In this document: in pieces, positions 1 to 7,690 of the stretch | How the letters are laid out: every line of letters starts with the position of its first letter | Position numbering within the stretch: position 1 is the stretch's first letter | Origin: Bacteroidota bacterium | GTDB taxonomy: Bacteria > Bacteroidota > Bacteroidia > Bacteroidales > Prolixibacteraceae | Direction: 5' to 3' | Assembly (NCBI GenBank): GCA_023251435.1 | Contig: JAHEYU010000037.1 | Location: forward strand, 1-55,325 | Length of the DNA stretch: 55,325 nucleotides | Notes under the pieces: generated by a model | What the model saw: only the letters and a program-made list of their open reading frames with translations | The model's database searches: none | Told to the model about the DNA's origin: nothing | Program-made: the position numbers and the translations under genes

Positions 1-1
1 A

Positions 2-1975
2 GGAGCCAAAGGGATCGGTCGTTTTTCATGTGATCGACTAGGTGGAAATTTATATCTGGAGACTGTTAAGGATGAGGAAAATGCAAAAGTTGAAGTGTTA
101 GTTACTGATTGGGATAAGTTTGATGGTGACATAAAAGATGAGTTTGTAAATATCAGTGTTCTTCATGAAACGATTGAAAAAAGTAATTATGACGTTAGTC
201 ATGGAACAACATTAGAGATTACCAATTTGAAAAGTGAATGGGATAGAAATAAACTTCTCAAACTCAGAGACGCTTTAGCAAAACTTATTAATCCCAATAC
301 ACAAAATGAGAATGACACGTTCAAGATCTTCGTCAATGTATTCGATGAAAAAGAAATTGATAACATACAAGAAGATGATAGACAGGTAGTAAATGGGGAA
401 GTTAAAAACCTAATTTTTGAAGCACTTGACCTAAAAACTTCTAAAATTATATCTAAAGTATTAAGCAGAGATGACTCAAAAATAGAGACTACATTATATG
501 AAGGAGGAAAGTTAGTCTATAAAATAGTTGAAGAAAATCCATTGACTAATTTACAAAACATTGAGTTTGTAATCTATTTTTTAAATCGTTCAGCAAAGTA
601 TACATTTAGCCGTAGGATGGGAGTCCAACTTGTAGAATACGGCCATATTTTTATGTATAAAAATGGACTTCGAATTTATCCTTATGGTGAAAGGGGCGAA
701 GATCCATTGAAAATGGATAATCGAAAAACTCAAGGGTATAATAGGTACTTAGGAACAAGAGAAACTATCGGCTACATCTCGATTGGTGAACCTAATGAGG
801 ATTTAAGGGAGACCTCTAGTCGAGGAGATGGTTTAATAAAAACTAAGGCGTATATTGATTTAGTAGAGTGGTTTTATACAACATTAAGACGGTTGGAAAA
901 ATATGGTATTGACATTATTGACTGGGGAAATGATCTTTCTGAAGAAGATTTTATTCGATTAGACGACGAAAAGAGACAAAAAGCATTAGTTGATCTACTT
1001 GAAAATCTAACAAAATCAAAGGGAATTATTTCTTCCGAAATTTCTTCCGAAATTTTTGCAATACTTGAAAGTAAACAAGAAAAATCAGCTAAAACTACAC
1101 TTGCAAGTATTACTAGAAAAATTGAAAGTGATGTTTTTGATAAAGTGGAAATTATTAAGAGTATTAAACAAGTAGAACATAAACTTGACAAGTTAAAAGA
1201 ATACAAGGAAGAGGCTGAAAATGAAGCATTCGAGAAATTAATTGAGAATGAAGAATTATCAAAAGATCTGGATCGGGAAATTGGCAAAAATTTATTTCAA
1301 CAATCCATTGTTGGCACAGAGAAAGAAGATTTTATTTCGTTGCAACATCAAATTGTTCATACTGCTGGTAATGTTTCATTTTATCTTGATGAATTAGTTA
1401 AGGCAATTAACAACAACAAGTCAAAACAAGAGCTAATTGAAAATATTAAAGATATCAGCTTTGAGGTACAAAGAATTGTAAGCGCTTCAAGATATGTCAC
1501 TTTTGCAGGTTTTAACAAAGATGCTGAAAAAATTGAAAATGATATTGTTCGGTTTGTAAATGAGTATGTTGAGAATATTTATATCCCTGTTAAATCATAC
1601 ATTCATCAAGATAGGCCAATAAATATCAGCATTCAGAAAGTTAATGGATTGCGGAAAGTAATGAAATTTAGGCCATTTGAAATTACTGTTTTGCTTGATA
1701 ATCTTTTTGACAATGCAAGGAAAGCAAACTCATCAACAATAACATTAACTTGGAGAAAAACTAATGAGAACCTGATATTATTCTTTAAGGATAATGGCGT
1801 AGGTATTCCTTCTGAAGTAGAAAATGAGATATTCGAATTTGGTTATAGTAATACTGAGGGGTCTGGCATAGGTTTGTATTTAGTAAGAAATTTATTGGAG
1901 AAATATAATGCCACTATCGCCGTAAATACAATTTCTCATTCAGGAACAGAGTTTATAATAAAATTTCCATTATGA
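2..1975 (+). CDS. Dual-GHKL sensor kinase (Hsp90/MORC-like ATPase plus histidine-kinase core), 5' end outside window
   Basis: The reading frame is open from base 2, so the true start lies left of the window; the GTG at 95 is internal. The first visible residues read GAKGIGRFSCDRLG, the ATP-lid glycine motif of an Hsp90/MORC-type GHKL ATPase. Numbering from the GTG codon, a transducer-like region (about 1-280) and coiled coil (about 290-400) lead to a possible H-box (LQHQIVHTAG, H418 or H422) and a second GHKL domain: N-box DNLFDNA (535-541), G1 DNGVGIP (566-572), F-box around 580-586, G2 GSGIGLY (589-595). No membrane segment is visible, so a cytosolic sensor is likely. It overlaps the downstream response regulator by 4 bases (ATGA), implying coupled translation. 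Codons are AT-rich compared with maeB. Autophosphorylation and phosphotransfer to the neighbour are inferred from motifs; the signal sensed is unknown. Confidence is high for the kinase fold, moderate for a defence role. Confidence 0.85.
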   Translation, partial: GAKGIGRFSCDRLGGNLYLETVKDEENAKVEVLVTDWDKFDGDIKDEFVNISVLHETIEKSNYDVSHGTTLEITNLKSEWDRNKLLKLRDALAKLINPNTQNENDTFKIFVNVFDEKEIDNIQEDDRQVVNGEVKNLIFEALDLKTSKIISKVLSRDDSKIETTLYEGGKLVYKIVEENPLTNLQNIEFVIYFLNRSAKYTFSRRMGVQLVEYGHIFMYKNGLRIYPYGERGEDPLKMDNRKTQGYNRYLGTRETIGYISIGEPNEDLRETSSRGDGLIKTKAYIDLVEWFYTTLRRLEKYGIDIIDWGNDLSEEDFIRLDDEKRQKALVDLLENLTKSKGIISSEISSEIFAILESKQEKSAKTTLASITRKIESDVFDKVEIIKSIKQVEHKLDKLKEYKEEAENEAFEKLIENEELSKDLDREIGKNLFQQSIVGTEKEDFISLQHQIVHTAGNVSFYLDELVKAINNNKSKQELIENIKDISFEVQRIVSASRYVTFAGFNKDAEKIENDIVRFVNEYVENIYIPVKSYIHQDRPINISIQKVNGLRKVMKFRPFEITVLLDNLFDNARKANSSTITLTWRKTNENLILFFKDNGVGIPSEVENEIFEFGYSNTEGSGIGLYLVRNLLEKYNATIAVNTISHSGTEFIIKFPL

Positions 1976-2880
1976 AATTATCTTACAATATTATCTGGGT
2001 TGAAGATAAAATAGGATCTAGACCTTTTCAATCTTTAATTAATAGTGTATCAGGGTATTTGGAGGAGAACTTTTTCAAGGTTAGAGTTGAAACGGCAGAA
2101 GATTATAATGAGTTTAGGGAGAAATTCGAAAAGAATTCGGATTATGATTTAATCATAACGGATTTGAATTTGAACGAAAGCCATGGTACACAGGTGATCG
2201 ATTTTATAAGGGATGAAAGACATATTTTAACGGAGGTTTTTTTCTATTCTGCAAATAGTTTATTGCGAGATGCCAATTTAATCAATAACAATAGAATAAG
2301 TTTTTACCAGTTAGAAGGGGCTAGTTATCATAGAGCTTTAGGAAGAAAGATTGAAGAAGTGATTGCTCTAACAATCGCTAAATTTCAGCATATCGTTGCA
2401 ATGAGGGGGATGATTATGCATGAAACAAGCACTTTGGATTTGAAAATGGAATCCATTGTTCGTGGTTTCATAAATGATATTAGAAATGATTCTAAAATCA
2501 GCTCAATCATTGATCCAATGATTGAGAATATCAGGCTATTTACAAAAGAAAAGAATGATAAGGCGTTGAACGGAAAAATCAAAATAATTTTAAGGGATAA
2601 TGTTCTATTTAATGCTTCACAGAAGATTTTTGCTCTTGGTCAAATTCTACATTTACTTGAAGAAGAAGATTTTTCTGAAGAATATAATGAGGAAGTGAAC
2701 CTTATAAGAAACCAATTTGCTCATGCAGAGCTGCTGATAGCAGACGATGGGTCGAATTTTTTCAGAGTAAAAGGTGGAGAATTAAAGTTTGATCCAGAAT
2801 TGTGTAAAACAATTCGAAAAAATATAATTAAGCACGATAGAAATATTACTCGCTTAGAAGAGAAAGTAAATAGTCAATAA
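1972..2880 (+). CDS. Response regulator: receiver domain fused to predicted HEPN-like helical domain
   Basis: Residues 1-125 look like a receiver domain: acidic pair E11/D12 after a hydrophobic strand, phospho-acceptor D64 in IITDLNL, and S93 in FFYSAN at the usual Ser/Thr switch position. The conserved lysine near the fifth strand is not evident (SFYQLEG instead), so switching may be non-canonical. Residues 130-300 appear all-helical and contain LIRNQFAHAEL, giving R246-x4-H251, the Rx4-6H signature with the R-N pair seen in HEPN ribonucleases. A second R-x4-H (RGMIMH, 145-150) lies at the start of the helical region. There is no DNA-binding output domain. The start overlaps the kinase stop, so the pair is surely co-expressed. 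The inference is a kinase-controlled RNase or RNA-binding effector; a purely structural HEPN-like fold is the main alternative. Confidence 0.75.
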   Translation: MKLSYNIIWVEDKIGSRPFQSLINSVSGYLEENFFKVRVETAEDYNEFREKFEKNSDYDLIITDLNLNESHGTQVIDFIRDERHILTEVFFYSANSLLRDANLINNNRISFYQLEGASYHRALGRKIEEVIALTIAKFQHIVAMRGMIMHETSTLDLKMESIVRGFINDIRNDSKISSIIDPMIENIRLFTKEKNDKALNGKIKIILRDNVLFNASQKIFALGQILHLLEEEDFSEEYNEEVNLIRNQFAHAELLIADDGSNFFRVKGGELKFDPELCKTIRKNIIKHDRNITRLEEKVNSQ

Positions 2881-2882
2881 AA

Positions 2883-3653
2883 CTATCCTCTAAATACAGT
2901 ATCCAAATGATATTGTAAGAACTCCTTTTTCGGTAGGTATTTCTGGGGTAGTTGAAGCGTAATGCTACTCAAATTACCAAAATTCGATGGGTAGAATTCT
3001 TTATTTTCTTTAGTTTTTAGTTCAGAGGAAAGTAGGATTTGATACTTTTCAGTTATCCCAATTAAGCCTTTGTCGTAAGCCCGATCATACAATGCCGAAA
3101 GACAAATTCCATTTTCAGGATTGAGTCGTTCTTCTTCATTTTGTGACCAAGGAATAATATGGCTTGCCACCAATAAATCAGGTATGTCGATTCCGGTAAT
3201 TGAACATTTCCTATTATAATTTGCAAGAACTATCTGTCGGAATACATTTTGATTCACCCTTGTTTTAACTTCTCTGATTTTGGTTTCACCTTTTAGGTTT
3301 TCAGTTCCAGATAAAATCTCTGCAAACTTGGTCTCAATGGTTTGTTTTTCAAGATCGGCTAAAATCTTCTCGCTTTCAAAAAGAAGCTCTTCTTTGTTGT
3401 TGATGAACTCATTCCAAATAGGCTCAACTTGTTTTATACCGCCGGTTAATCCTTTAATCCCTCTTCCTTGATGATAGGGGTCAACACTGGCGAAATTGCT
3501 TAACCGCATCGCAATAGAGTTTGGAGTCCGATCTATTATGTGTGCTAAATGAATGATTTCTGGGTTTCCGTGATGAAGCTTTCCAAAAGGGAGTTTTAGA
3601 TAGAGGTTCAAGGCAAGGATTAGTTCTTCTCGTGTCCAAAGTCGTCGTTCCAT
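2883..3653 (-). CDS. HNH endonuclease (restriction-like)
   Basis: A 256-residue protein. The N-terminal 80 residues (WTREELILALNLYLKLPFG, then a region with NSIAMRLSNF) resemble a helix-turn-helix-type DNA-binding module found before HNH domains. The C-terminal half holds the HNH_2-type nuclease core: CSITG (about 165-169), ASHIIPWS (histidine near 178), RLNPENGICLSALYDRAYD, supplying the His-Asn-His-like metal-binding residues. Family members are often annotated as restriction endonucleases; no methyltransferase is visible in this window. It converges on the response regulator with only two bases between the stop codons. A perfect-arm palindrome sits just upstream of the ATG, suggesting tight or self-regulated expression. 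It could be an independent nuclease or the executioner of the adjacent two-component pair; the sequence cannot decide between these. Confidence 0.85.
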   Translation of the reverse strand: MERRLWTREELILALNLYLKLPFGKLHHGNPEIIHLAHIIDRTPNSIAMRLSNFASVDPYHQGRGIKGLTGGIKQVEPIWNEFINNKEELLFESEKILADLEKQTIETKFAEILSGTENLKGETKIREVKTRVNQNVFRQIVLANYNRKCSITGIDIPDLLVASHIIPWSQNEEERLNPENGICLSALYDRAYDKGLIGITEKYQILLSSELKTKENKEFYPSNFGNLSSITLQLPQKYLPKKEFLQYHLDTVFRG

Positions 3654-3655
3654 AA

Positions 3656-3675
3656 ATGGTCATTTAATTGACCAT
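3656..3675. promoter_or_regulatory. Palindromic operator candidate before the HNH gene
   Basis: Arms ATGGTCA and TGACCAT are perfect inverted repeats separated by six bases (TTTAAT), ending two bases before the HNH start codon on the minus strand. The position would allow a bound repressor, or the nuclease's own DNA-binding region, to block initiation. No clear TAnnTTTG promoter was found beside it. The role is inferred. Confidence 0.45.
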
Positions 3676-3704
3676 AAATATGAGAAATTTAATTGAAAAA
3701 TATA

Positions 3705-3763
3705 CCTTTTATCCGGCTCATGTTATAACTGCGTATTTCCTTGCTGTGCACGTCGGTCATACC
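3705..3763 (+). repeat. 59 bp direct repeat, copy 1
   Basis: Begins CCTTTTATCCGGCTCATG and ends CGGTCATACC. It is nearly identical to 4055-4113; I see only two substitutions (TTATAAC/TTGTAAC and CACGTCGG/CACCTCGG). The copies bracket about 290 bp that holds several hairpins and no credible gene. Confidence 0.8.
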
Positions 3764-4054
3764 CAAAAGTAAAAAATAATTGTTGAAGCAGAGCGGATAG
3801 TAGTGTTTGTTGCATTTTGCAGTGGAAATCCCTTTCGGCCGAAAAAAGATTTGTGTTTTGCATGAGATTTTTGCGCGGCCGGATTAAGAACATATTCCCA
3901 ATACCGTTGGCTGAAGGCGAACAGCCTGCCCCGATGAAAATCGGGGGCAAAGGATATCGCATTGAATGAGTAGTTTAGCTGATTAGAGAACTATCCTTTG
4001 CCGTCACATTCATGTGACGGTTTTAAGGCAAACATTTCGGGTTTGGTGTTTTTG
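3764..4054. other. Gene-free segment with clustered hairpins
   Basis: Three inverted repeats are visible: CCCCGA/TCGGGG near 3930-3946; GGCAAAGGATA at 3946-3956 pairing with TATCCTTTGCC at 3992-4002 across a 35-base loop; and CCGTCACA at 4001-4008 pairing with TGTGACGG at 4013-4020 around a 4-base loop. An open frame across the segment looks like the spurious frames such repeats produce. No gene is supported. It lies between the two 59 bp direct repeats. Confidence 0.6.
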
Positions 4055-4113
4055 CCTTTTATCCGGCTCATGTTGTAACTGCGTATTTCCTTGCTGTGCA
4101 CCTCGGTCATACC
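4055..4113 (+). repeat. 59 bp direct repeat, copy 2
   Basis: Second copy of the 3705-3763 sequence in the same orientation, 350 bases downstream. It leads directly into the module array that starts around 4134. Confidence 0.8.
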
Positions 4114-4133
4114 TGTAAAGGTAGCGGTTTTAG

Positions 4134-4176
4134 AGCCCCATCCCTAGCCCTTCCCCAAAAAAGGGAAGGGGACAGA
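4134..4176. repeat. Short inverted-repeat module A (copy 1 of 4)
   Basis: The core is CCCTTCCCC, six A, then GGGAAGGGG, a strong hairpin, preceded by a GCCCCATCCCTAG-type leader. Related copies lie near 4676-4717, 8337-8378 and 8630-8672. The 4676 copy has one substitution in the right arm (GGGACGGGG). Confidence 0.75.
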
Positions 4177-4221
4177 TCGACGAAATTATGAAAGATTTTT
4201 TTCAAAAGAGTGGATCACAAG

Positions 4222-4650
4222 CCTCATCCCCAACCCTTCTCCGAGGGAGAAGGGAGTCTGGCGACAGAAGTTAGAATCGTTACTCAACTTAAAATGAAGT
4301 TTCGCAACTTTTATGCAACGCCTGAAGTCCCCCGTTTGGGGGATTTAGGGGGCTTTCAATTCAGAAGCCTCATCCCCAACCCTTCTCCGGAGGGAGAAGG
4401 GAGTCTTGCTACAGAAATTAGAATCGTTACTCAACTAAAAAATGAAGTTTCGCAATTTTTATGCAGCGCCTGAAGTCCCCCGTTTAGGGGATTTAGGGGG
4501 CTTTCAATGCAAAAGCCTCATCCCCAACCCTTCTTCGGAGGGAGAAGGGAGTCTGGCGACAGAAGTTAGAATCATTACTCAACAAAAAATGAAGTTCCGC
4601 TACTTTTATGCAGCGCCTGAAGTCCCCCGTTTGGGGGATTTAGGGGGCTG
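4222..4650. repeat. Tandem array of 146-148 bp modules (three copies)
   Basis: Copies start at 4222, 4368 and 4516. Each opens with CCTCATCCCCAACCCTTCT, runs through a GGAGGGAGAAGGG arm, a conserved stretch containing GACAGAAGTTAGAATC, and ATGAAGTTTCGCAA, then ends with a GAAGTCCCCCGTTTGGGGG hairpin and GATTTAGGGGGCTTTCAAT. Both ends of each module can fold. Open frames here shift between copies and repeat the same peptide, so they are not genes. A fourth, interrupted copy follows at 4853 and a fifth lies at 8483-8626. Confidence 0.85.
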
Positions 4651-4852
4651 TGGTGGAAAAGGTCGTTGTTTTAGTGCCCCTTCCCTAGCCCTTCCCCAAA
4701 AAAGGGACGGGGACAGATTATTGCAGTGCTGTAAGTAATTTTTCAAAAGAGCCTATCAGAAATTGGCATGCAGCGCATAAAGCCCCCTCTTTCGGAGGGG
4801 GTTGGGGGAGGCTTTCCCTTTGAGGGATTTAGGGGGCTTTCAATGCTTAAAG
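4651..4852. repeat. Hybrid repeat segment joining module A and a truncated hairpin module
   Basis: Contains a GTGGAAAAGGTCGTTGTTTT leader (also seen near 8315), a module A copy at about 4676-4717, a spacer ending GCAGCGCATAAAG, and a GCCCCCTC/GAGGGGGT hairpin followed by the common GATTTAGGGGGCTTTCAAT end. It looks like a recombined mixture of the two module types. No gene is present. Confidence 0.6.
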
Positions 4853-5126
4853 CCTCATCCCCAACCCTTCTCCGGAGGGAGAAGGGAGTTTGGCGACAGA
4901 AGTTAGAATCGTTACACAACAAAAAATGAAGATTTGCTAGTGTTAAGTTAATGATCTTTTGACGCAGCGTCATGCCGTCCCGAGACCTCGGGATCGGCAT
5001 CCCTTATATTTGGGACCCCGAAATAAATTCGGGGTGACTGGGATCCGACAAAATCGAGTTAACACAACACTAGTTTTATGCAGCGCCTGAAGTCCCCCGT
5101 TTAGGGGGATTTAGGGGGCTTTCAAT
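4853..5126. repeat. Fourth 147 bp-type module, interrupted by an inserted element
   Basis: The left part (4853 to about 4936) and right part (from TTTTATGCAGCGCCTGAAG at 5074) match the modules at 4222-4650. They are separated by a 137 bp sequence absent from all sibling copies, which provide an internal empty-site comparison. Confidence 0.8.
4937..5073. mobile_element. 137 bp MITE-like element with 15 bp terminal inverted repeats
   Basis: Left end CTAGTGTTAAGTTAA (4937-4951) and right end TTAACACAACACTAG (5059-5073) are inverted repeats matching at 13 of 15 positions. The element interrupts an otherwise conserved repeat module, so insertion is directly visible. A CTA triplet at each end could be a target duplication, since sibling modules can show CTA there. 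Inside lie two palindromes, one around CCCGAGACCTCGGG (about 4979-4992) and a 21-base one at 5015-5035, the latter shared with 25009-25029. It encodes no protein and would need a transposase in trans. Confidence 0.7.
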
Positions 5127-5379
5127 TTAAAACAGCGGTTTTGCGACCGAATTCTGGTCGGGTAACTTCAGCGATTTACTTATCCTACATCAGCGGTACT
5201 TCTCGTAAAGAACATTTAAACATTATTTATTTCTGATGTTTAATCTGTTGATGGTTCAATCTGGCCAAATTCAACCTACTTTTAACACCCCAATCCAAAA
5301 ACGTTTATTGATTCAAAAGTCTTTAAAATGAAATGATTGAGACCTAACGGAAGAGTATGAACTAATACATAAAAACGGG

Positions 5380-7674
5380 ATGGAAAATCAAAAAAAACAA
5401 GATGCTTTAAATTACCACAAGGAAGGGAGACCCGGAAAAATTCAGGTTGTACCAACAAAGCCTTATAGCACGCAACGTGATTTATCGCTTGCTTATTCGC
5501 CAGGGGTGGCTATACCTTGTCTGGAGATTGAAAAAGATCTTCAATGCGCTTATGATTACACTGCCAAAGGTAATCTGGTTGCGGTAATATCGAACGGAAC
5601 TGCGGTTCTTGGGCTTGGCGATATTGGCGCTTTGGCCGGAAAACCGGTAATGGAAGGGAAAGGCCTGTTATTCAAAATTTTTGCCGATATCGATGTATTC
5701 GACATTGAAGTGGATGAAAAAGATCCGGCGAAATTTATTGATGTGGTTAAAGCTATTTCGTGCACTTTTGGAGGAATCAACCTCGAAGATATCAAAGCTC
5801 CTGAATGTTTCGAAATTGAAGAAAAACTGAAGGAAATGCTGGACATTCCGATTATGCACGACGACCAGCATGGAACCGCAATCATTTCGGGAGCAGGATT
5901 ACTGAATGCACTGGAATTGGTTGGAAAGAAAATTGAAGACGTGAGAATTGTTGTGAATGGCGCAGGGGCTTCGGCATCGGCCTGTTCATTGTTGTATATT
6001 CGATTGGGTGCCGATCCGAAGAAACTTGTGATGGTTGATAGTAAAGGGGTAATTTCCGTTCGTCGTACCGACCTGAACAGCCGTAAAAAACCTTTTGCAA
6101 CCGAACTTCCCTGCAATACTTTGGCAGAAGCTGTTGCCGGAGCCGATGTTTTCCTTGGTCTTTCGGTAGAAGGCGTACTTTCACAGGATATGGTTCGCAG
6201 TATGGCCGAAAATCCGATTGTTTTTGCTTTGGCCAATCCAAATCCGGAGATTTCGTATGCCGATGCAATTGCTTCACGTCCTGATCTGATTTTTGCCACT
6301 GGCCGAAGCGACCATCCTAACCAGGTAAACAATGTGCTCGGATTTCCTTATATTTTCCGTGGTGCGCTTGATGTGCGTTCAACCGGAATAAACGAAGAAA
6401 TGAAAGTTGCTGCAGTACGCGCCATTGCCGAGCTGGCTAAAAAACCTGTTCCTGAAGTGGTTACAGCGGCCTACAATACCTCGCATTTAAGTTTTGGCCG
6501 CCAGTACATTATTCCAAAACCACTCGATCCGCGTTTGCTGGTTACAGTTGCCCCTGCTGTTGCCAAAGCAGCTATGGAAAGCGGTATTGCCCGTAAACCG
6601 ATTACCGATTGGGATAAATACGCCGATGAGTTACGTCATCGCATGGGTCTGGACAATAAACTGATTCGTGGATTGACCGAAAAAGCCAAAGAAAACCCGA
6701 AACGCGTGGTTTTTGCTGAAGCCAATCACATCAACATGTTAAAAGCCGCTTCGGTTGCCCGTGCCGAAGGAATCTGTATTCCAATTCTTCTTGGAAATGA
6801 AGAGCGAATTGAGAAACTGATCACTAAAAATCAGATTGAACTCGAAGGTGTCGAAATTGTGAACCTCCGTCATGACAGGGAGAATTCAAGACGCAAGAAA
6901 TATGCAAAACTGTTGACTGCAAAACGTCAGCGCGAGGGGATGACTTTTGATGAAGCGTACGAAAAAATGTTCGACCGCAACTATTTTGGAATGATGATGG
7001 TCGAATCTGGCGATGCCGATGCTTTTATTACCGGAGTTTATACCAAATATCAGGATGCCATTACCCCGGCCATCGAAATTGTTGGTATGCGCGAAGGGTT
7101 GAAACACATTGCCGGATTGAATATTGTAACCACCAAATTGGGGACTTTCTTCTTTGCAGATACCATGGTAAATAATCATCCGGCAAAAGAAACCCTGATA
7201 GACATTGCCAAATTAACCCACGACGCGGTTCGTTTATTCAACACCGATCCGGTAATGGCTATGTTGTCGTATTCAAACTTTGGAGAACGGAATATTGGCA
7301 GTCCGGCTATGATTCACGAAGCTGTTGATTATCTGCACAAAAATATTCCGGAAATGATGATTGACGGTGAGATGCAGGTCAATTTTGCGCTTGACAAAGA
7401 TTTGCGTCACGACAAATTCCCATTCTCGAAGATTGATGGAAGGAATGTAAATACCCTTATTTTCCCTAACCTAAGCTCATCAAGTATTGCTCATAAACTG
7501 ATGCTTGAAATGGGTATGTGCGATACCATCGGGCCAATCCAGATGGGATTGAACAAACCAATTCACATCCTGAATGTAGAAAGCTCCATTCGCGACATCC
7601 TCAACATGGTTACCATTGCCGTGGTGGATGCTCAGGTGGAAGAACAAAAGTTGATAAATCTGAAGAAGCAATAA
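5380..7674 (+). CDS. maeB: NADP-dependent malic enzyme with phosphotransacetylase-like C-terminal domain
   Basis: This 764-residue protein has the full MaeB layout. An N-terminal malic domain starts with SLAYSPGVAIPC (Tyr39 region) and carries the catalytic-lysine region KPVMEGKGLLFK. Metal-ligand motifs are EDIKAPECFEIE and HDDQHGTAII. A Rossmann NAD(P) domain follows (VVNGAGASASAC), then a phosphotransacetylase-like domain from about 430 to the end (RVVFAEANHINMLKAA; SSSSIAHKLMLEMG). It decarboxylates malate to pyruvate, making NADPH in the cytosol; the C-terminal domain is usually regulatory (acetyl-CoA response) rather than a working transacetylase. ATG at 5380 is the natural start. The gene stands alone, with repeat fields on both sides and a strong terminator downstream; no clear TAnnTTTG box was found in the 253 bases before it. 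Confidence 0.96.
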   Translation: MENQKKQDALNYHKEGRPGKIQVVPTKPYSTQRDLSLAYSPGVAIPCLEIEKDLQCAYDYTAKGNLVAVISNGTAVLGLGDIGALAGKPVMEGKGLLFKIFADIDVFDIEVDEKDPAKFIDVVKAISCTFGGINLEDIKAPECFEIEEKLKEMLDIPIMHDDQHGTAIISGAGLLNALELVGKKIEDVRIVVNGAGASASACSLLYIRLGADPKKLVMVDSKGVISVRRTDLNSRKKPFATELPCNTLAEAVAGADVFLGLSVEGVLSQDMVRSMAENPIVFALANPNPEISYADAIASRPDLIFATGRSDHPNQVNNVLGFPYIFRGALDVRSTGINEEMKVAAVRAIAELAKKPVPEVVTAAYNTSHLSFGRQYIIPKPLDPRLLVTVAPAVAKAAMESGIARKPITDWDKYADELRHRMGLDNKLIRGLTEKAKENPKRVVFAEANHINMLKAASVARAEGICIPILLGNEERIEKLITKNQIELEGVEIVNLRHDRENSRRKKYAKLLTAKRQREGMTFDEAYEKMFDRNYFGMMMVESGDADAFITGVYTKYQDAITPAIEIVGMREGLKHIAGLNIVTTKLGTFFFADTMVNNHPAKETLIDIAKLTHDAVRLFNTDPVMAMLSYSNFGERNIGSPAMIHEAVDYLHKNIPEMMIDGEMQVNFALDKDLRHDKFPFSKIDGRNVNTLIFPNLSSSSIAHKLMLEMGMCDTIGPIQMGLNKPIHILNVESSIRDILNMVTIAVVDAQVEEQKLINLKKQ

Positions 7675-7690
7675 GCAGCTGAATTATTTT

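Noticed and set aside
3723-3962. Open frame of 79 codons on the minus strand in the hairpin segment
   Set aside because: It runs through the direct repeat and hairpins, has no recognisable domain, and its composition follows the repeats.
3764-4054. Retron or diversity-generating element
   Set aside because: No reverse transcriptase gene or template/variable repeat pair is present in the window.
4210-4738. Overlapping small open frames with repeating peptides such as PEVPRLGDLGGF
   Set aside because: They are translations of the 147 bp modules in shifting frames, not genes.
5556-6332. Long minus-strand open frame (258 codons) inside maeB
   Set aside because: Antisense shadow of a strongly coding gene with no family features.
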